In this document: piece by piece, positions 1-13,467 of the stretch
Layout: each line of letters opens with the position of its first letter
How positions within the stretch are numbered: position 1 is the stretch's first letter
From: Deuterostichococcus epilithicus
Taxonomy: Eukaryota; Chlorophyta; Trebouxiophyceae; Prasiolales; Stichococcaceae
Length of the DNA: 64,000 nucleotides
Assembly (NCBI GenBank): GCA_033439295.1
Contig: JAVTLE010000014.1
Coordinates: 2,666,001-2,730,000, forward strand
Direction of reading: 5' to 3'
Made by a program: the position numbers and the translations under genes
Notes under the pieces: model-generated
The model's input: the letters and a program-made list of their open reading frames with translations, nothing else
The model's database searches: none
Told to the model about the DNA's origin: nothing

Positions 1-1807
1 ACCACATGTTCAGGATGGGAACAAGATCCAGGATGCACCCCATGCCTTGGTGCTAAAACGAAAATGAGATTGGAGCACAGTGAGCTCACAAGTATTTCCC
101 CAATCCACTGGATTCATGCTTGCAGCTGAGACTCACAAGGTCTGGTGTGTAAGCGTCTGCCTCCGCCAGCACAAAATTGGGCGGAAGCGGCCCGCTGCCC
201 AGCGGCTTGCCGCCGCTGCAGGCCAGGCACCGCCACCCAGGCGGCAGCGCTTGCGCGCGCAGGTGCCAGGCGCCTGCCGGCTGCCCGCCGTACATCAGCA
301 GCACCAGCTGCTCCTCCTGCCCCATGCCCAGGCTGCGCCGCACCTGCAGATGAGTGCATGCAGGCGCCACAAGTGATCAAGCCTGGTCTGTGCCAGTGTG
401 ACGAAGTAGCGGATCCCCAGCGCTCCAGGCCAGAGGGTTGCTGGTCCGCAGGCTGCACTGGCCGCTGGCGTTCCCGCAAGCCTACCTTCCGGACCATCGC
501 AGGCGGTGTGTGACACTCGAAGCGGACGAACAGGAGCGCACCTCCTCGCGGGAGCGGCGTGCGTGCCGCACGACGAGCGGCACGTCCTCCACAGCCTGTC
601 GGGCAACAGCCCTATCAGTGACGGAGCCATTGTGCTGAAGAGAGGGGACTGAACCCCTCCAGGCAGTGCACGTTTCAGGCTGCAGGCAGCGCAGCAAGAG
701 GATTGCTTGGTTCTCACCCCCAAGCACCAACCAGAGGCAGCTGCGAAACCGACAGGCACAGGCGCATGCTGAATGCAGGCGTGAACTTACCCGGAAGGCC
801 GGCATAGGCGAGTGGCCCGGCAGGCGTAGCAGAACTGTCGCCTGTGCAAAGTCCTCTGCGATCTGCCAGGTCATTGCCTGGTACTGTTTTCCCACCTCGA
901 TGTTGTACTCGGCATAGATGAAGTCTGCACCCGCACAGCCATCTGTTCGGCAAGCCCAATTCACAACCCCTTTCTGGGTCTGATTATTTGCTGAAGAGGT
1001 CCATCATCAGGTTGGTCATTCACCCCAGCTGAAGTTGGTCACGACGGCGGATGGCAGCTGCATCATGTGGGCCGCTCGCACAGCCAGCGGAACCGTGTCC
1101 GACACGACGGCGTGCACGCCGGCAGCCGTGAGCCATGCCACCTCGGCATCCAAAAGCGCGTCACGGTTTGCTACCGCCGTGCTGTGGTATAGTTCCAGTG
1201 AAGCTTTCATGTCGACCGTGAATGCATCGGCCTGCGCAATTATTGTGCCATTCTCAGCACCGCACAGAGTCGACATCGTGGCATGCTGTCTCATTCTCAA
1301 ATGGTCCGAAGTAGTTCGGGTAGCACGCTTTGTTGGCGGCATGCATGCACACCGCCGTGTGCTGGCACACCTGGCTCGAGCCGCAGTCCAGCAGCACATT
1401 CCTGATGGCAAAGCGGTCCGGTGAGAAGCCTCGTGTGTAATTCGCCAGGGAGGCGCCCGATACAAGTGTGACTGCATGTCCTGCCTCCAGCAGGTGACGC
1501 GTGACCTCGATCACTCGTGTCGCGTGACCTAGTCCATGTCCTGCGGCAATTTGTGCAATGATGCATGCTTGACACGGCATGAGGCAAAGGGTCGAGGAAT
1601 GTTCCTTCGGTTCTTTGTGACATGCATAGGAGCAGAACCCAATACGCATGCCGCCGCGCTGGGCGTCATGTGTGCATGGACCTCTGATTCCGATACATGT
1701 TGCCATACGGGGATCGACACCAGCCGGACATCAATAGGCTTCTGGCATCGCTCACCTGTGCAGTAGTACGCGAAATGCAGATTGCGCGCACCGGTCCTGT
1801 CGACCAT
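1..1807 (-). CDS. ARA1: L-arabinokinase, N-terminal glycosyltransferase-like part (partial)
   Basis: The gene runs off the left edge. Four or more exons match the N-terminal half of plant L-arabinokinase, which salvages L-arabinose to L-arabinose 1-phosphate. Visible pieces in order: NLHFAYYCTG near the start, then AGHGLGHATRVIEV (about 1500-1560), VLLDCGSSQ, QADAFTVDMKASLELY, VVSDTVPLAVRAA and VTNFSW (about 1020-1260), then FIYAEYNIEVGKQY through LLRLPGHSPMPAFR (about 790-950), DVPLVVRHARRSREEVR (about 530-600) and the piece holding YGGQPAGAW and ADAYTPD (about 90-300). This part is the glycosyltransferase-B-like domain. The GHMP kinase half must lie to the left of base 1. Start chosen at the ATG whose complement is 1805-1807; the longer open frame above it begins with GTG and is not needed. 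Family call strong, splice sites approximate. Confidence 0.88.
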
Positions 1808-2319
1808 TGCGCATGCGTCTTCACTCACAGATCAGTATGGCCACGGCTTTGCTGCTGATCGTGCCTGCAGCCTCATCAATCAAAATCACAAAAGAACTTC
1901 GGCATCAGAATATGTTCTTTGCAAGCAATGATGAAAAAAAAATCCTCCGAAAGCCATTTCCGAGACTCGCAGAAGATCTCGTGACGTCCTTCACTGTATG
2001 ATCGCACAAAGCTGCATAGCCTGCTTGCAACTGGGACGAGGTACTCTTCTCCGGAGTGAGGTGCAGCGCCATCTGGCGACGCCACAAAGCCACTGTCATG
2101 AGAACCGCAGCGCAAGCCTGCCCCAGCGCGCGGACGTCATGCGGCACGTCGAGACACCTGATTGCATGCGTTTCACCCCAGCGATCAGGCCTCCCGCTCG
2201 AAAGGGGGCTACGTGAATCAGGTGCGACTTAGTTGCGACCCATGCTGATGCACAGCATGCGCGCTTAGCAATGCACGAGCACAGCTGACGCGCATTGTGC
2301 CACAAGCATGTGAGCACTG
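1808..2319. other. Divergent intergenic stretch (arabinokinase / small membrane protein)
   Basis: About 510 bases between two divergent starts, so it presumably carries both promoters. The part around 1870-1960 is less GC-rich than its surroundings and contains a run of eight or nine A. No further gene, RNA gene or clear TATA box was recognised. Confidence 0.5.
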
Positions 2320-2781
2320 ATGGCTGGAGCAGCGAGATTTATTGAGCTGCCTGAATCGTGCAAAATAAAATCTGCCAAGGGGTGCTGCTCTGCAGGCCTG
2401 CGGCAACACCAGCATGGCCAAAATGCAAAGCGAGCCATCTGCACTTGCGCATCCGGCAGTGACGGCCTGCAGCGCCAGCTCAGCGACCTGGTCCAGTCGG
2501 ATTTGTACAGCAAGTACCTGCAGGGCGCTGTGTTCGTCGGGGTGCTCGCGACAGTTGACGCTGGCTACTCTGGCGACTGGAGCCGCATCGGAGCGATCTC
2601 AAAAGACACCGAGGTCTGGCTCAGGCAGACCCTGCCGCTGCTGGCGGCGTTTCATGCCTTAAGCGCCACTGTGAGTGGCATCACAGCCAGCCGCGCCGGC
2701 CGGCCGTGGCTGTGGCCCGTGGTGAAGGGCAGCCTCGTTGGCGGCCTGGCCATGTTCGAGCAGCTGCTGCAGATCGATTGA
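2320..2781 (+). CDS. Small plastid-like membrane protein, conserved but unnamed
   Basis: Single-exon 153-residue reading frame. The first 50 or so residues are basic, Ser/Cys/Ala-rich and poor in acidic residues, as in a chloroplast transit peptide. After that come an amphipathic helix (LQRQLSDLVQSDLYSKYLQG), a hydrophobic stretch (AVFVGVLATVDAGYSG), LRQTLPLLAAFHALSATVSG and a C-terminal hydrophobic helix (VKGSLVGGLAMFEQLLQ). The LP.(L/A)..FH.L......S..G.PW..P..K pattern resembles a short plant chloroplast membrane protein family (possibly the one catalogued as DUF7887, from memory). Function unknown. Exons further upstream cannot be excluded but are not needed. The coding call is fairly sure, the family name much less so. 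Confidence 0.66.
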   Translation: MAGAARFIELPESCKIKSAKGCCSAGLRQHQHGQNAKRAICTCASGSDGLQRQLSDLVQSDLYSKYLQGAVFVGVLATVDAGYSGDWSRIGAISKDTEVWLRQTLPLLAAFHALSATVSGITASRAGRPWLWPVVKGSLVGGLAMFEQLLQID

Positions 2782-3093
2782 AGCAAACTGTGGACTGCAA
2801 AGAGATGGAGACAATGCCAGGAACATCGTCCGCACAGGAAACCAATCCCGATTTATCAGGTGCAGAATCGTGCACAATACACTACACACGATAAGTAATG
2901 CCATTGACATGCACGCCGAATTATTGATATATATGTCAGGCAAACGAAAGCACGCTTTGGATCAGGCGCTAACATGGTCATGAAAGGCGACGCCGGAACT
3001 TCACTCGCAATCCTAACATTGATACACCCAATCAAAATTCACATGGTAGCTCAAATCACACGGGGTTCCTTGCGACTACTCCCAAAGCCTCGC
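2782..3093. other. Convergent 3' flank, no gene seen
   Basis: Roughly 310 bases between two converging stops. It contains an AT-rich patch around 2900-2940 (attattgatatatatgtca). It probably holds the two 3' UTRs and polyadenylation signals. Confidence 0.45.
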
Positions 3094-6036
<2,943 letters not shown>

Positions 6037-6262
6037 CTTGACAGTCCTCTGCAGACCAGTCTGGCACGCCTCGAGGCAAGCAAGCACAATATTGCGAAAA
6101 GCAAAGGAGCGCTTGGCTTCCCGACACTGTATTCCCAGAGGACTCTCAGCATGAGAGCTCTGCCGAAGCTCGCCACGACGCCAGCACTGCAATGTCTTGC
6201 ACGCGGTTGAGCAGCATCTGGACCGAGATCTCAGGTTTAAGTGTCGTCTTGTCGCTTGCACG
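6037..6262. promoter_or_regulatory. Shared divergent promoter region (aspartic protease / PsbP-domain gene)
   Basis: Only about 225 bases separate the two divergent ATGs, so both promoters must sit here or overlap the 5' UTRs. No convincing TATA box was seen; the assignment rests on gene orientation alone. Confidence 0.4.
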
Positions 6263-7818
6263 ATGGCGGCTACGCAGCTGCGCACGATGAGCGGAACGAG
6301 CACTGTGCCCAGATGTGCACCCTTCACTGCAGGTGCAGCACATGCAAGCCTGGCTGTCAATGTTTCCTGTGTTCAGTGTGCCAAAATAAATACATGTCGA
6401 TCCCACGTACGAGCGTGCCATTTGCTGACACTGGGTTTGAGGATCCGCCAGGCACAAGGCTGCGCGCCGCGGCTCCGCGCCTTGCTGGCCAGCAGCGTCC
6501 AACTGTCACATCATGCAGCGCGCAGCCGCACGAGCAACAGCTACAGCAGATGCAACAGCCTGCACTCAGCAGGAGGAACGCTCTGATGTCCCTTGCCGCG
6601 GTGCCGCTGCTGAGCCTGGCGTCGCCGGCGCAGGTGATCGCATCGCGTTGACTGATGTGACGGACATGAATCGACTGATCCGGTCCACTCGCGGTCGTTG
6701 TTGACCGATTTTTGAACCCACTGCAGGCAGACTCGTTCCAGCTCACAGAGTATGCCGATGGGCCTGACGAGTTTAAGCTACTCGTCCCGGAAGGTGGGAC
6801 GCAATCGGTGTGTCAGCACTCACGAATCCTTCAGAAATCGGCGAGGACATGACAGTGAGTTCTGCGGCGCAGGCTGGGCGACCGGTGAGGGTCAGGCAGC
6901 AGGCGCCAAGTTTGGCGGATCGACGGGCGCCCGTCGCGCTCTGGCTTGGTGCGAGCGCTGATGCGTCCTGCCACTGACACTGTCAGCACCGCCAGGGTGT
7001 CGATGCACTTTTGGGAGATTGGCCACCTCAACGAGCCAATGCGTGGGCGAGCCGTGCCGTTTGCAAGTGTGCAGGTACCCAGAGGGCGATATTGATTCCA
7101 CAAACATTTCAATCGTGGTGACCAACGTTGGGGCAGATTTCACCAAGGCGAGTTGACGCACAGCTTGCTGTTGTTAGCCCTTTCCCAAATGTCATCCAGT
7201 CTAAGGCATGGCTCTTGTGAAGCTAGCATTGTTCTCCTCTTACAGCTCGGCAGCTTTGGCACAGCGTCGGCATTCGGCGAGAATCTGGTTGCATCAATGG
7301 ACCGGAGGTACCTCGCCCGATCTGCCTGGGGCCGCAACAAGGACGCCATCCAGGTGCTGCCCCAAGCGGCCCTGTTGGGTGTTGTTTCAAGCCCTTACCG
7401 GCTGTGCTGTCGCCCAGCAGACAGGAGCATTTCGACGAGCCTCAACCCGGACGTTGGCGGACATGCACAGGAGGCGGAGCTGCTAGCGGCAAAGGAAGGC
7501 AGGAAGGGCAACGCAAATCTGTACTACATCGACTATGCGCTTTTGAAGCCAGGTGCGCACTAGTTCGCAGATCCCCCAGCGCCAGACACCATTGTTTGCA
7601 AGAGCCTCTGAGCAGCTTGTCTCTGACAGTGGTGGTCTGATGGTGCAGGCGAGGACGACAAGCGGATATTCCAGACAGCGGTTGCGCTGGGCTTTAACGG
7701 CCGCTACAACCGCCTGTTCACGCTCACGGCGCAGTGCAAGAAGAAGGACTTCCCACGGCTGGGGGAAAGTCTGCAGAAGATTGTTGCATCATTTGAGCCA
7801 CCCACACCGGTGGTATAA
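6263..7818 (+). CDS. PsbP-domain protein of the thylakoid lumen
   Basis: The first exons are resolved well: 6263-6332, 6452-6633 and one starting at 6727, which join in phase. The N-terminus is a plastid transit peptide (MAATQLRTMSGTSTV) followed by a twin-arginine signal, SRRNALMSLAAVPLLSLASPA, with an AxA-like cleavage site. This pattern sends folded proteins into the thylakoid lumen by the Tat route. The PsbP fold follows: DSFQLTEYADGPDEFKLLVP, then DIDSTNISIVVTNVGADFTK, LGSFGTASAFGENLV, YYIDYALLKPG, and the end NGRYNRLFTLTAQCKKKDFP with stop at 7816-7818. The length (roughly 250-270 residues) suits a PsbP-like or PPD protein. Whether it is true PsbP of photosystem II or a PPD assembly factor cannot be decided by eye; the sequence looks more like a PPD. 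Confidence 0.9.
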
Positions 7819-7924
7819 TTCTGTCATCACAGTGAAATGCCTCACGTTCAAAGTTTTTCTGTGAGCAAGAGAACAGTGGAGTTTCACGCGTCAAACACTG
7901 AAATTTTCAAATTGCGTGTACACA

Positions 7925-10083
7925 TCAAGCGTCGTCTAAAGACGGCGCTGCGTCACTGCATTTGCCAGAGAAGAAGACTCTTGTGCTGTTTTGCCAAGCT
8001 TGTTCTGCAAGCTCATACTCGTCCTGCAAGTACATTGTCAGAACTGTAGATACATTCCATGGCTCGGTTTGGAATACATTGCATGGACTCGCATAAGACA
8101 ACAGCACAAATCATGGGTTACCTTCTTCTGCACGCTGGCCACAATTTGAAGGACTTGCAGCATGCCACTGCCAGGTTCGTTCCTTCCTACAGGCGCAAAC
8201 CCTCATATGAATTTGGAGATGACAGGATGCCTGCAGAAACACGTGGTCCCTGCCTTGCAATTGAATGTGGATGCGGCGCACTTACCTTTCACCAGCTTGC
8301 TGGGGTCATGCCTTTTCTTATCCACAGCTGCCGTCAGCGTCTTGACATGCTGCCTGCTGGCATGTGTGGGCCGTGGCTCACACCATGGCGAGTCTGCGCA
8401 TCAGAAGTTTGATTGGGTCAGAACACCCATCAATGCCAGCTCACTCGTGCAGACAAGGGGGATTGGCAGGCTGTGTATGCTCATGCAAAGGGCCAAGAGT
8501 GCTCAGCACGCTACTGACAGGGTGACTGCACGTACCTGTCTCCAGCAGCAACCGATCTGCCGGCAGCTGTGCCACAACCTGCAGGTTGTCTTCCGTCTTC
8601 AGCGAGCAGCCATTGATGCCTGCGGAGGCAAGACAGGTGAGGGGCAGTATCGTCACAATGTCGCGCCAGCCATGCGCCCCAGTGTCCGCTGCAACACAGG
8701 CGGCGGGTGGTGAGTTGGAATCTGGGTGGACACGCACTTGAGCAGACGCCACATGCTTGCCATCGCCATCGTCCAGGGCGGAATCTCCGAAGGGGACCCC
8801 ACCTATGCAGAGCCCTTGCAAGCTGAGGATGGCCTGTGCCTCCTCGAGGCTGCCGTCAAAGGAGTGGATGACGCCGCGGCCGAAGTGAGAACCGTGCTTC
8901 TCCCGCACGATGCGCATCAGGTCGGCCGCCGCGGCGCGCATGTGCAGGAACACGGGCAGCCCCGAGTCGCGCGCCAGGTCAAACTGACGGGCGAACCACT
9001 TGCGCTGCAACTCCGCCGGGCAGAACTGCAGCCTGCAACGTTCTGGCAGCCATCCCTTGTGCCAGAATTGCCTCGATTGATGGGCAGGCTTGAAAATGTG
9101 ACCCAGGTGCTCAAACAAGCTGCCGCCAAATGCTCGTTTCAAAAAAACCTCACTGCATCTCGCATCTGATGGCGCATGTTTCCTGTCGTCTTCCGTTCAC
9201 CTGTCGTAGTCAAGGCCCATCTCGCCGACGGCCACGACCTTGCCGATGTGCTGCCCCTGCAAAATGACGTCCAGCAGGGCAGCCATGTATGCCTCTGGCC
9301 CCTCTGGATGCTCCTCGAACTCGGAACACCGGGTGGGGTGCACCCCCACTGTGCAAAACAGCCGCTCTGCACGATCGTTCAGCGCATGATCAGCTGCTTC
9401 AGTGGTGAAAGTCAGGGGATGCTGCAGCAGCAACGCCATGGCTAATTTTAACACTGGCGGCGGCCATGCAGGCGGCGCGTCCGCACCGTCTGTGCGTGCT
9501 AGCTCGAGCGCCTCCCGGGCCTCCTTCAAGTTTGTGGCCGTGATGATGATCCGCTGCACGCCTGGCAGCACATGAAGCAGCGAGATATCTGTAATCCAAG
9601 CTCAAGCGATATAACCTAGTCTGCAATGCAGGTCAGCCGTCAGATGTAGCTTGCAAACGCGGCAAACCTGCTGCGTATGCCCGCTGGAGCACGGCGTCCA
9701 GGTCCGACGCATGATACTGCTTTCCGTGATAGCTGCCCTGAAACATGGGGTCCGTCAAGTTTGCCCCGATGTCTGCACGGCACATGTCAGTAGGGCTTAG
9801 CCCATGTCCCAGGAAGATGCATCATTGCATTGACATGCGGCGCCGCTGCCGCCAGCATGCATGCATGCCAGGCACCTGTCAACCGGATGCGGCGGTCCGA
9901 CATCGCACTGCGCGGCTGATAGGTGGCAGGCGTGCCAGGCGCACTATACACAAGGCCGCGATGTGTCCTACTGGGCAGGCTACTCCCGTATCGGCGGAGC
10001 GACAGCCAGCGGTGCACGAACCTGCGACCGACGATGGGACCGATGCGTCTCGGGCCTTCTGCGAGCAGCTGCCGGGCGATCAT
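7925..10083 (-). CDS. TatD-family metal-dependent deoxyribonuclease
   Basis: Amidohydrolase-fold nuclease related to TatD/TATDN1. Exons in order on the minus strand: an N-terminal exon (start 10081-10083, basic and Arg/Ser-rich, consistent with organelle targeting) ending SDRRIRLT, which joins [20 protein letters not shown] (about 9670-9780). Next are [31 protein letters not shown] and [10 protein letters not shown] (about 9200-9570), [14 protein letters not shown] and [13 protein letters not shown] (about 8830-8990), [10 protein letters not shown] and ADRLLLETD. The last exons carry [13 protein letters not shown] (about 8370-8400), [15 protein letters not shown], and [15 protein letters not shown] with stop at 7925. 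Metal-binding signatures are present: D-N/G-L-T at the start, E in GEMGLDY, H in FLHMR, H in IHSF and the D of LLETD-PW. The product probably acts in DNA repair or apoptosis-like DNA degradation; the compartment is inferred only. Confidence 0.92.
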
Positions 10084-10961
10084 GTGTCACCGAGCGCAAC
10101 TTTGCTTTGAATCAGCGTCTGCACCAGCACCTGCATGCCAGCCAGCTGCCTGTTCCGCAACGGGCTGTCGCTCCCTCGCTCTGAAGCAAGGGAGAAGCAA
10201 CTCCCCTCGACGCATGGGAAGCCCATCATGATCTGCTGACATGGTTTCCCCGGTGGAGATTTTATCAGATTCGCAGATGGCATGCGCTGCGACCCATCAG
10301 ACGGTACGCTAACACAGTGTACCGGGCATTGGGTGAGGCCCTAAAGGCAGCTCTGATGTTCCATCTGTGAGGCAGGGCCACTGGTGCGGGCGGGCGAGCG
10401 GTTCCGTCATGGCGTCTTGACCAACATCAAAACCAAGATACTCCCGTCGCCCCGTGAGATGGAGCTACTCCAGCAATGGACGGACAACCCGCACTTTCGC
10501 AGCGCATTATGGGCGGCATCGCCCAACAAGTTTGTGGGCCTGCCTCGCGGCTCGAGCTCGGAGAGCGAGGCCGGCGAGCTCGCGTTGAATAGCAGCTGGG
10601 ATCTGCAAACGCACACAAACGCGGAACTGCAGCGGCAGCAGCGGCAGCATGTCGCTGAAGTCGGCCAAGGTGCGGCTGGGCTGCGTGCAAGCGGCCCGAT
10701 GAGTCGGCGTCAGCCCGATCAGCCGTGGCAGCGCGAACAGTCTCAGCATCGGAAAGGCGGGGAGCTCTCGCCTGAGATCGACCAAACGCCTGGCGGTTGA
10801 CGATGCTAGCGCAATGGCCCTAGTGTGTGGCGACAGCGTGCCGTGCCGTGCGCCATCGCCGACTGTACAGTGCGTCTGCCTCAGGATAACAGTGGCACGT
10901 GCATCTAGAGATCAATTCACATGCCAAACGCTGCGCGACGCGTGACGCGTACACTCTCACA
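10084..10961. other. Intergenic stretch with unresolved open frames on both strands
   Basis: About 880 bases between divergent genes. Both strands stay open around 10384-10800 (plus frame with VLTNIKTKILPSPREMEL; minus frame with RRELPAFPMLRLFALPRL). Neither shows a recognisable domain, and open frames are cheap in GC-rich DNA. It may hold upstream exons of the plus-strand gene that follows, or only promoters. Confidence 0.35.
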
Positions 10962-12665
10962 ATGCGTGCAGGGCACGTCCCTGATCTGCTGGATCCTCCG
11001 AACGCGCTGCCGGCCCTGGAGAGCGTACACGACGTGCTGGAGGCTGTGCAGGCTCAAGGTGAGGACCACTGTGCGCCTATCTGCAGCCGCCACGGTACAT
11101 GCCCTAACGCTTGTGATTGATCCAACGCGACCGACGCTGCTCGCAGAGGGCCTGTTGGGGCTGCCGTCCGAGGCCCAGAAGCAGGCTGCTCACGCGAGTC
11201 TGGAAGCCATCGTGCGTCTAGCGCAGTCTCAGGTGCGGTGCCTGCACACAGTAGCGTGATCGGTGTCGCATGCAGAGGAGACTGGTGCTTGGGCTGCTGG
11301 TTCTGCGGGGCTTGCCCGTGCCGCAACTGCCGCGCTGCACAATGCTGTGCGCACTTCCCTGCCGTGCCGCCGACCTGATGGGTGTGCGTCGCACAGACCT
11401 TCCAGTTGGACGCCAGGTCCGCGGTGGAGGACTGGCTCTGCACCTGCAAGGACCTGCCGGCCGCCGCTGCCGGCCAGCTGCGCAACCTGGCCGCTGGCAT
11501 GCGGTGAGGCGTCCCCACATGATCCAGCCGTCGAAAGCAGTCAACAACAGCTGCGACGGCGGTGCTGTGTCACGCCCAAAGGGCGAACTGCTCGGCCAAA
11601 TAACCCGGGGACCATTGCGGCATTGCTGAATCGACGCTGATCTTTTGCTTGACCGTCGCTTGGGGTATGCAGGGTGGAGGACCACGGATCGGCGGCCGTG
11701 GACCTGGCGGGCCTGGCCGGCGGCAGCGCGGGCCATGCGCACGCGAGCGTGGCCTTCTACCACGCCTTCGAGTGCGCAGACTTCAGGGGCGCCGACGACG
11801 TGTGCAGCCCCGCGTGGGTGACGGTCGAGCTGCGCTGCCATGCGGACTTCAAGTGGGCCAGCCAGGGAGGAGCCACCGGCTCGCCGTCAGACCGCCTGAG
11901 CCTCGGCGTCGATGTGGAGGTGATCCCTCTGCGGCAGCGCACTTCAGGATTAGGGGCAGATTGCTCCGCAGGAGATGCGGCAGTCTGCGCAAGTGTCATC
12001 CATGTCGCGGCTGATCGGGCCAGACGATGAGAGATGCTTGCGAAACAATGCAAAACGGGCGCAGACACGTGCTGCTCACCGTTGTGCACCCTTGCTTCTG
12101 CAGTGGCAGGCGCAGTCGCTGGGGCCAGCCACGGGCCGGCATCCCACGGTCGGGGCGAAGAGCTTTCCAGACTTTCTCGTGGCGCACACCTGCAAGGAGG
12201 GAAGCGACGCTGGAAGCAAGGTGCCGCAAACAACCTGTGAAAGGCGCCGTACTTGAAGGAACATGCTAAATGCGCTGCGTCTGTGCCGAGTCAGAGGTTG
12301 CTGGGGGTACAGCTGACGCGGAGATTGGGATAACATTGAACTAGTGCGACAAGTGCCCGCCATGATTTTGTGTTCGTGCATCGTGCCTCCAGGCCCCGTG
12401 CGCAGATCGGCTGGCACGGCTGCAGGCGCTCCTGGGCCTTGCGCAGCTGCCGGGCCGCACCTTCCTGTCTTTCCTGCTGCTCGTCGGCCTGGCTCCCCAC
12501 AGCAGCGGCGATAGAAGGAGCGTGGACAGCGGTGGCGACGCGAGGCCCGCAGACGCCAAGCGGCGGCGCATGTCGGCGGACTCGGCTGCCAATACCGCGC
12601 CGGCGCCTGCATGGCATCTGTGGGGACGGGCGGTGGCGCTGCTCGACTCTGCCCTCAGCAGCTGA
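10962..12665 (+). CDS. Unrecognised multi-exon protein
   Basis: I do not recognise this family. At least five stretches behave as exons with GT-AG borders: MRAGHVPDLLDPPNALP through HDVLEAVQAQ (10962-11058), LLAEGLLGLPSEAQKQAAH to RLAQSQ (about 11140-11231), TFQLDARSAVEDWLCTC to LRNLAAGMR (11398-11508), VEDHGSAAVDLAGLAGG through ASVAFYHAFECADF and DRLSLGVDVEVIPLRQ (about 11672-11945), and the last exon DRLARLQALLGLAQLPG with AWHLWGRAVALLDSALSS, stop at 12663-12665. The protein is Leu/Ala-rich and helical, with a basic patch KRRRMSAD near the C-terminus that could be a nuclear signal. The start is a guess; earlier exons may exist. Confidence 0.5.
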
Positions 12666-13467
12666 GTCACACGGCACCAGCAGAAAACGCCCGCGGGGAC
12701 CACACAGCAAGGCCGCGAGACGTGAGGTGACGGGTGTGCGCGAGGCTGGAACAGGATTCAGGCGCATGATAACAACACTGCAGCACTGGGGCTGGTATCT
12801 TCAGACTGACGCAGAGCCGGGAGCCGCATATTGACTTTCGCTTCCCCTCCTGGCTCTGCGCTTGTGCACTTTTGGTTGACCATTGAACGACTCCCTATGA
12901 CGCATCTTGGTGCCGATTTTGATTGCTGGATGGTGCATGGCATATGCGCTGTATTCGTTTCGGAAGGAGCTACCTAACAGACCAACCTTCCAGCATGGTT
13001 GTTTGAAACACCCAAGGGGACTATCGTAACGTCCGTGTCGGCGGTGCGTCTACATGGCCAGTCAGGACATCCGATCTGGTTCCTGCTGTGGCACTATCAT
13101 CTGCTGCTGCTCCGCAAGCCACGAGCAGTGCCAAGACCGATGCTCGTTGCGCGTCTGGGTCAGCCCACCCAAACCACACCTATTCTTGCGCAATTGCCAA
13201 CCGACCATTCCTCACTCCCCCTACTTCGTGGCCCCTGAAACTCTGCTCTCATGGCGCCGGCAGCTGGATGACCGGCGCCGCCGCGTTGCCGACCCCGCTC
13301 TTGCCATTGCTCAGCGTCGTCTGGAGCTGCTCCACACCTGCAGAAGCGGCCGGGAGTCAACAGCTGGGTTGTCGCCCGCTGCATGCGTTGAGCAGCACAG
13401 CAATAACAACAGCGCGTGCGACCATGCCAGACGCTGCCTTTCAGGCAGCGCTTGGGGCATGTTCAGG
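12666..13467. other. Long convergent 3' flank, no gene supported
   Basis: About 800 bases between two converging stops. Open frames exist on the plus strand (for example 13054-13545), but they are Cys/Ser/Pro-rich with no domain, and they overlap the end of the exportin gene. Probably 3' UTRs and spacer. Confidence 0.4.
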
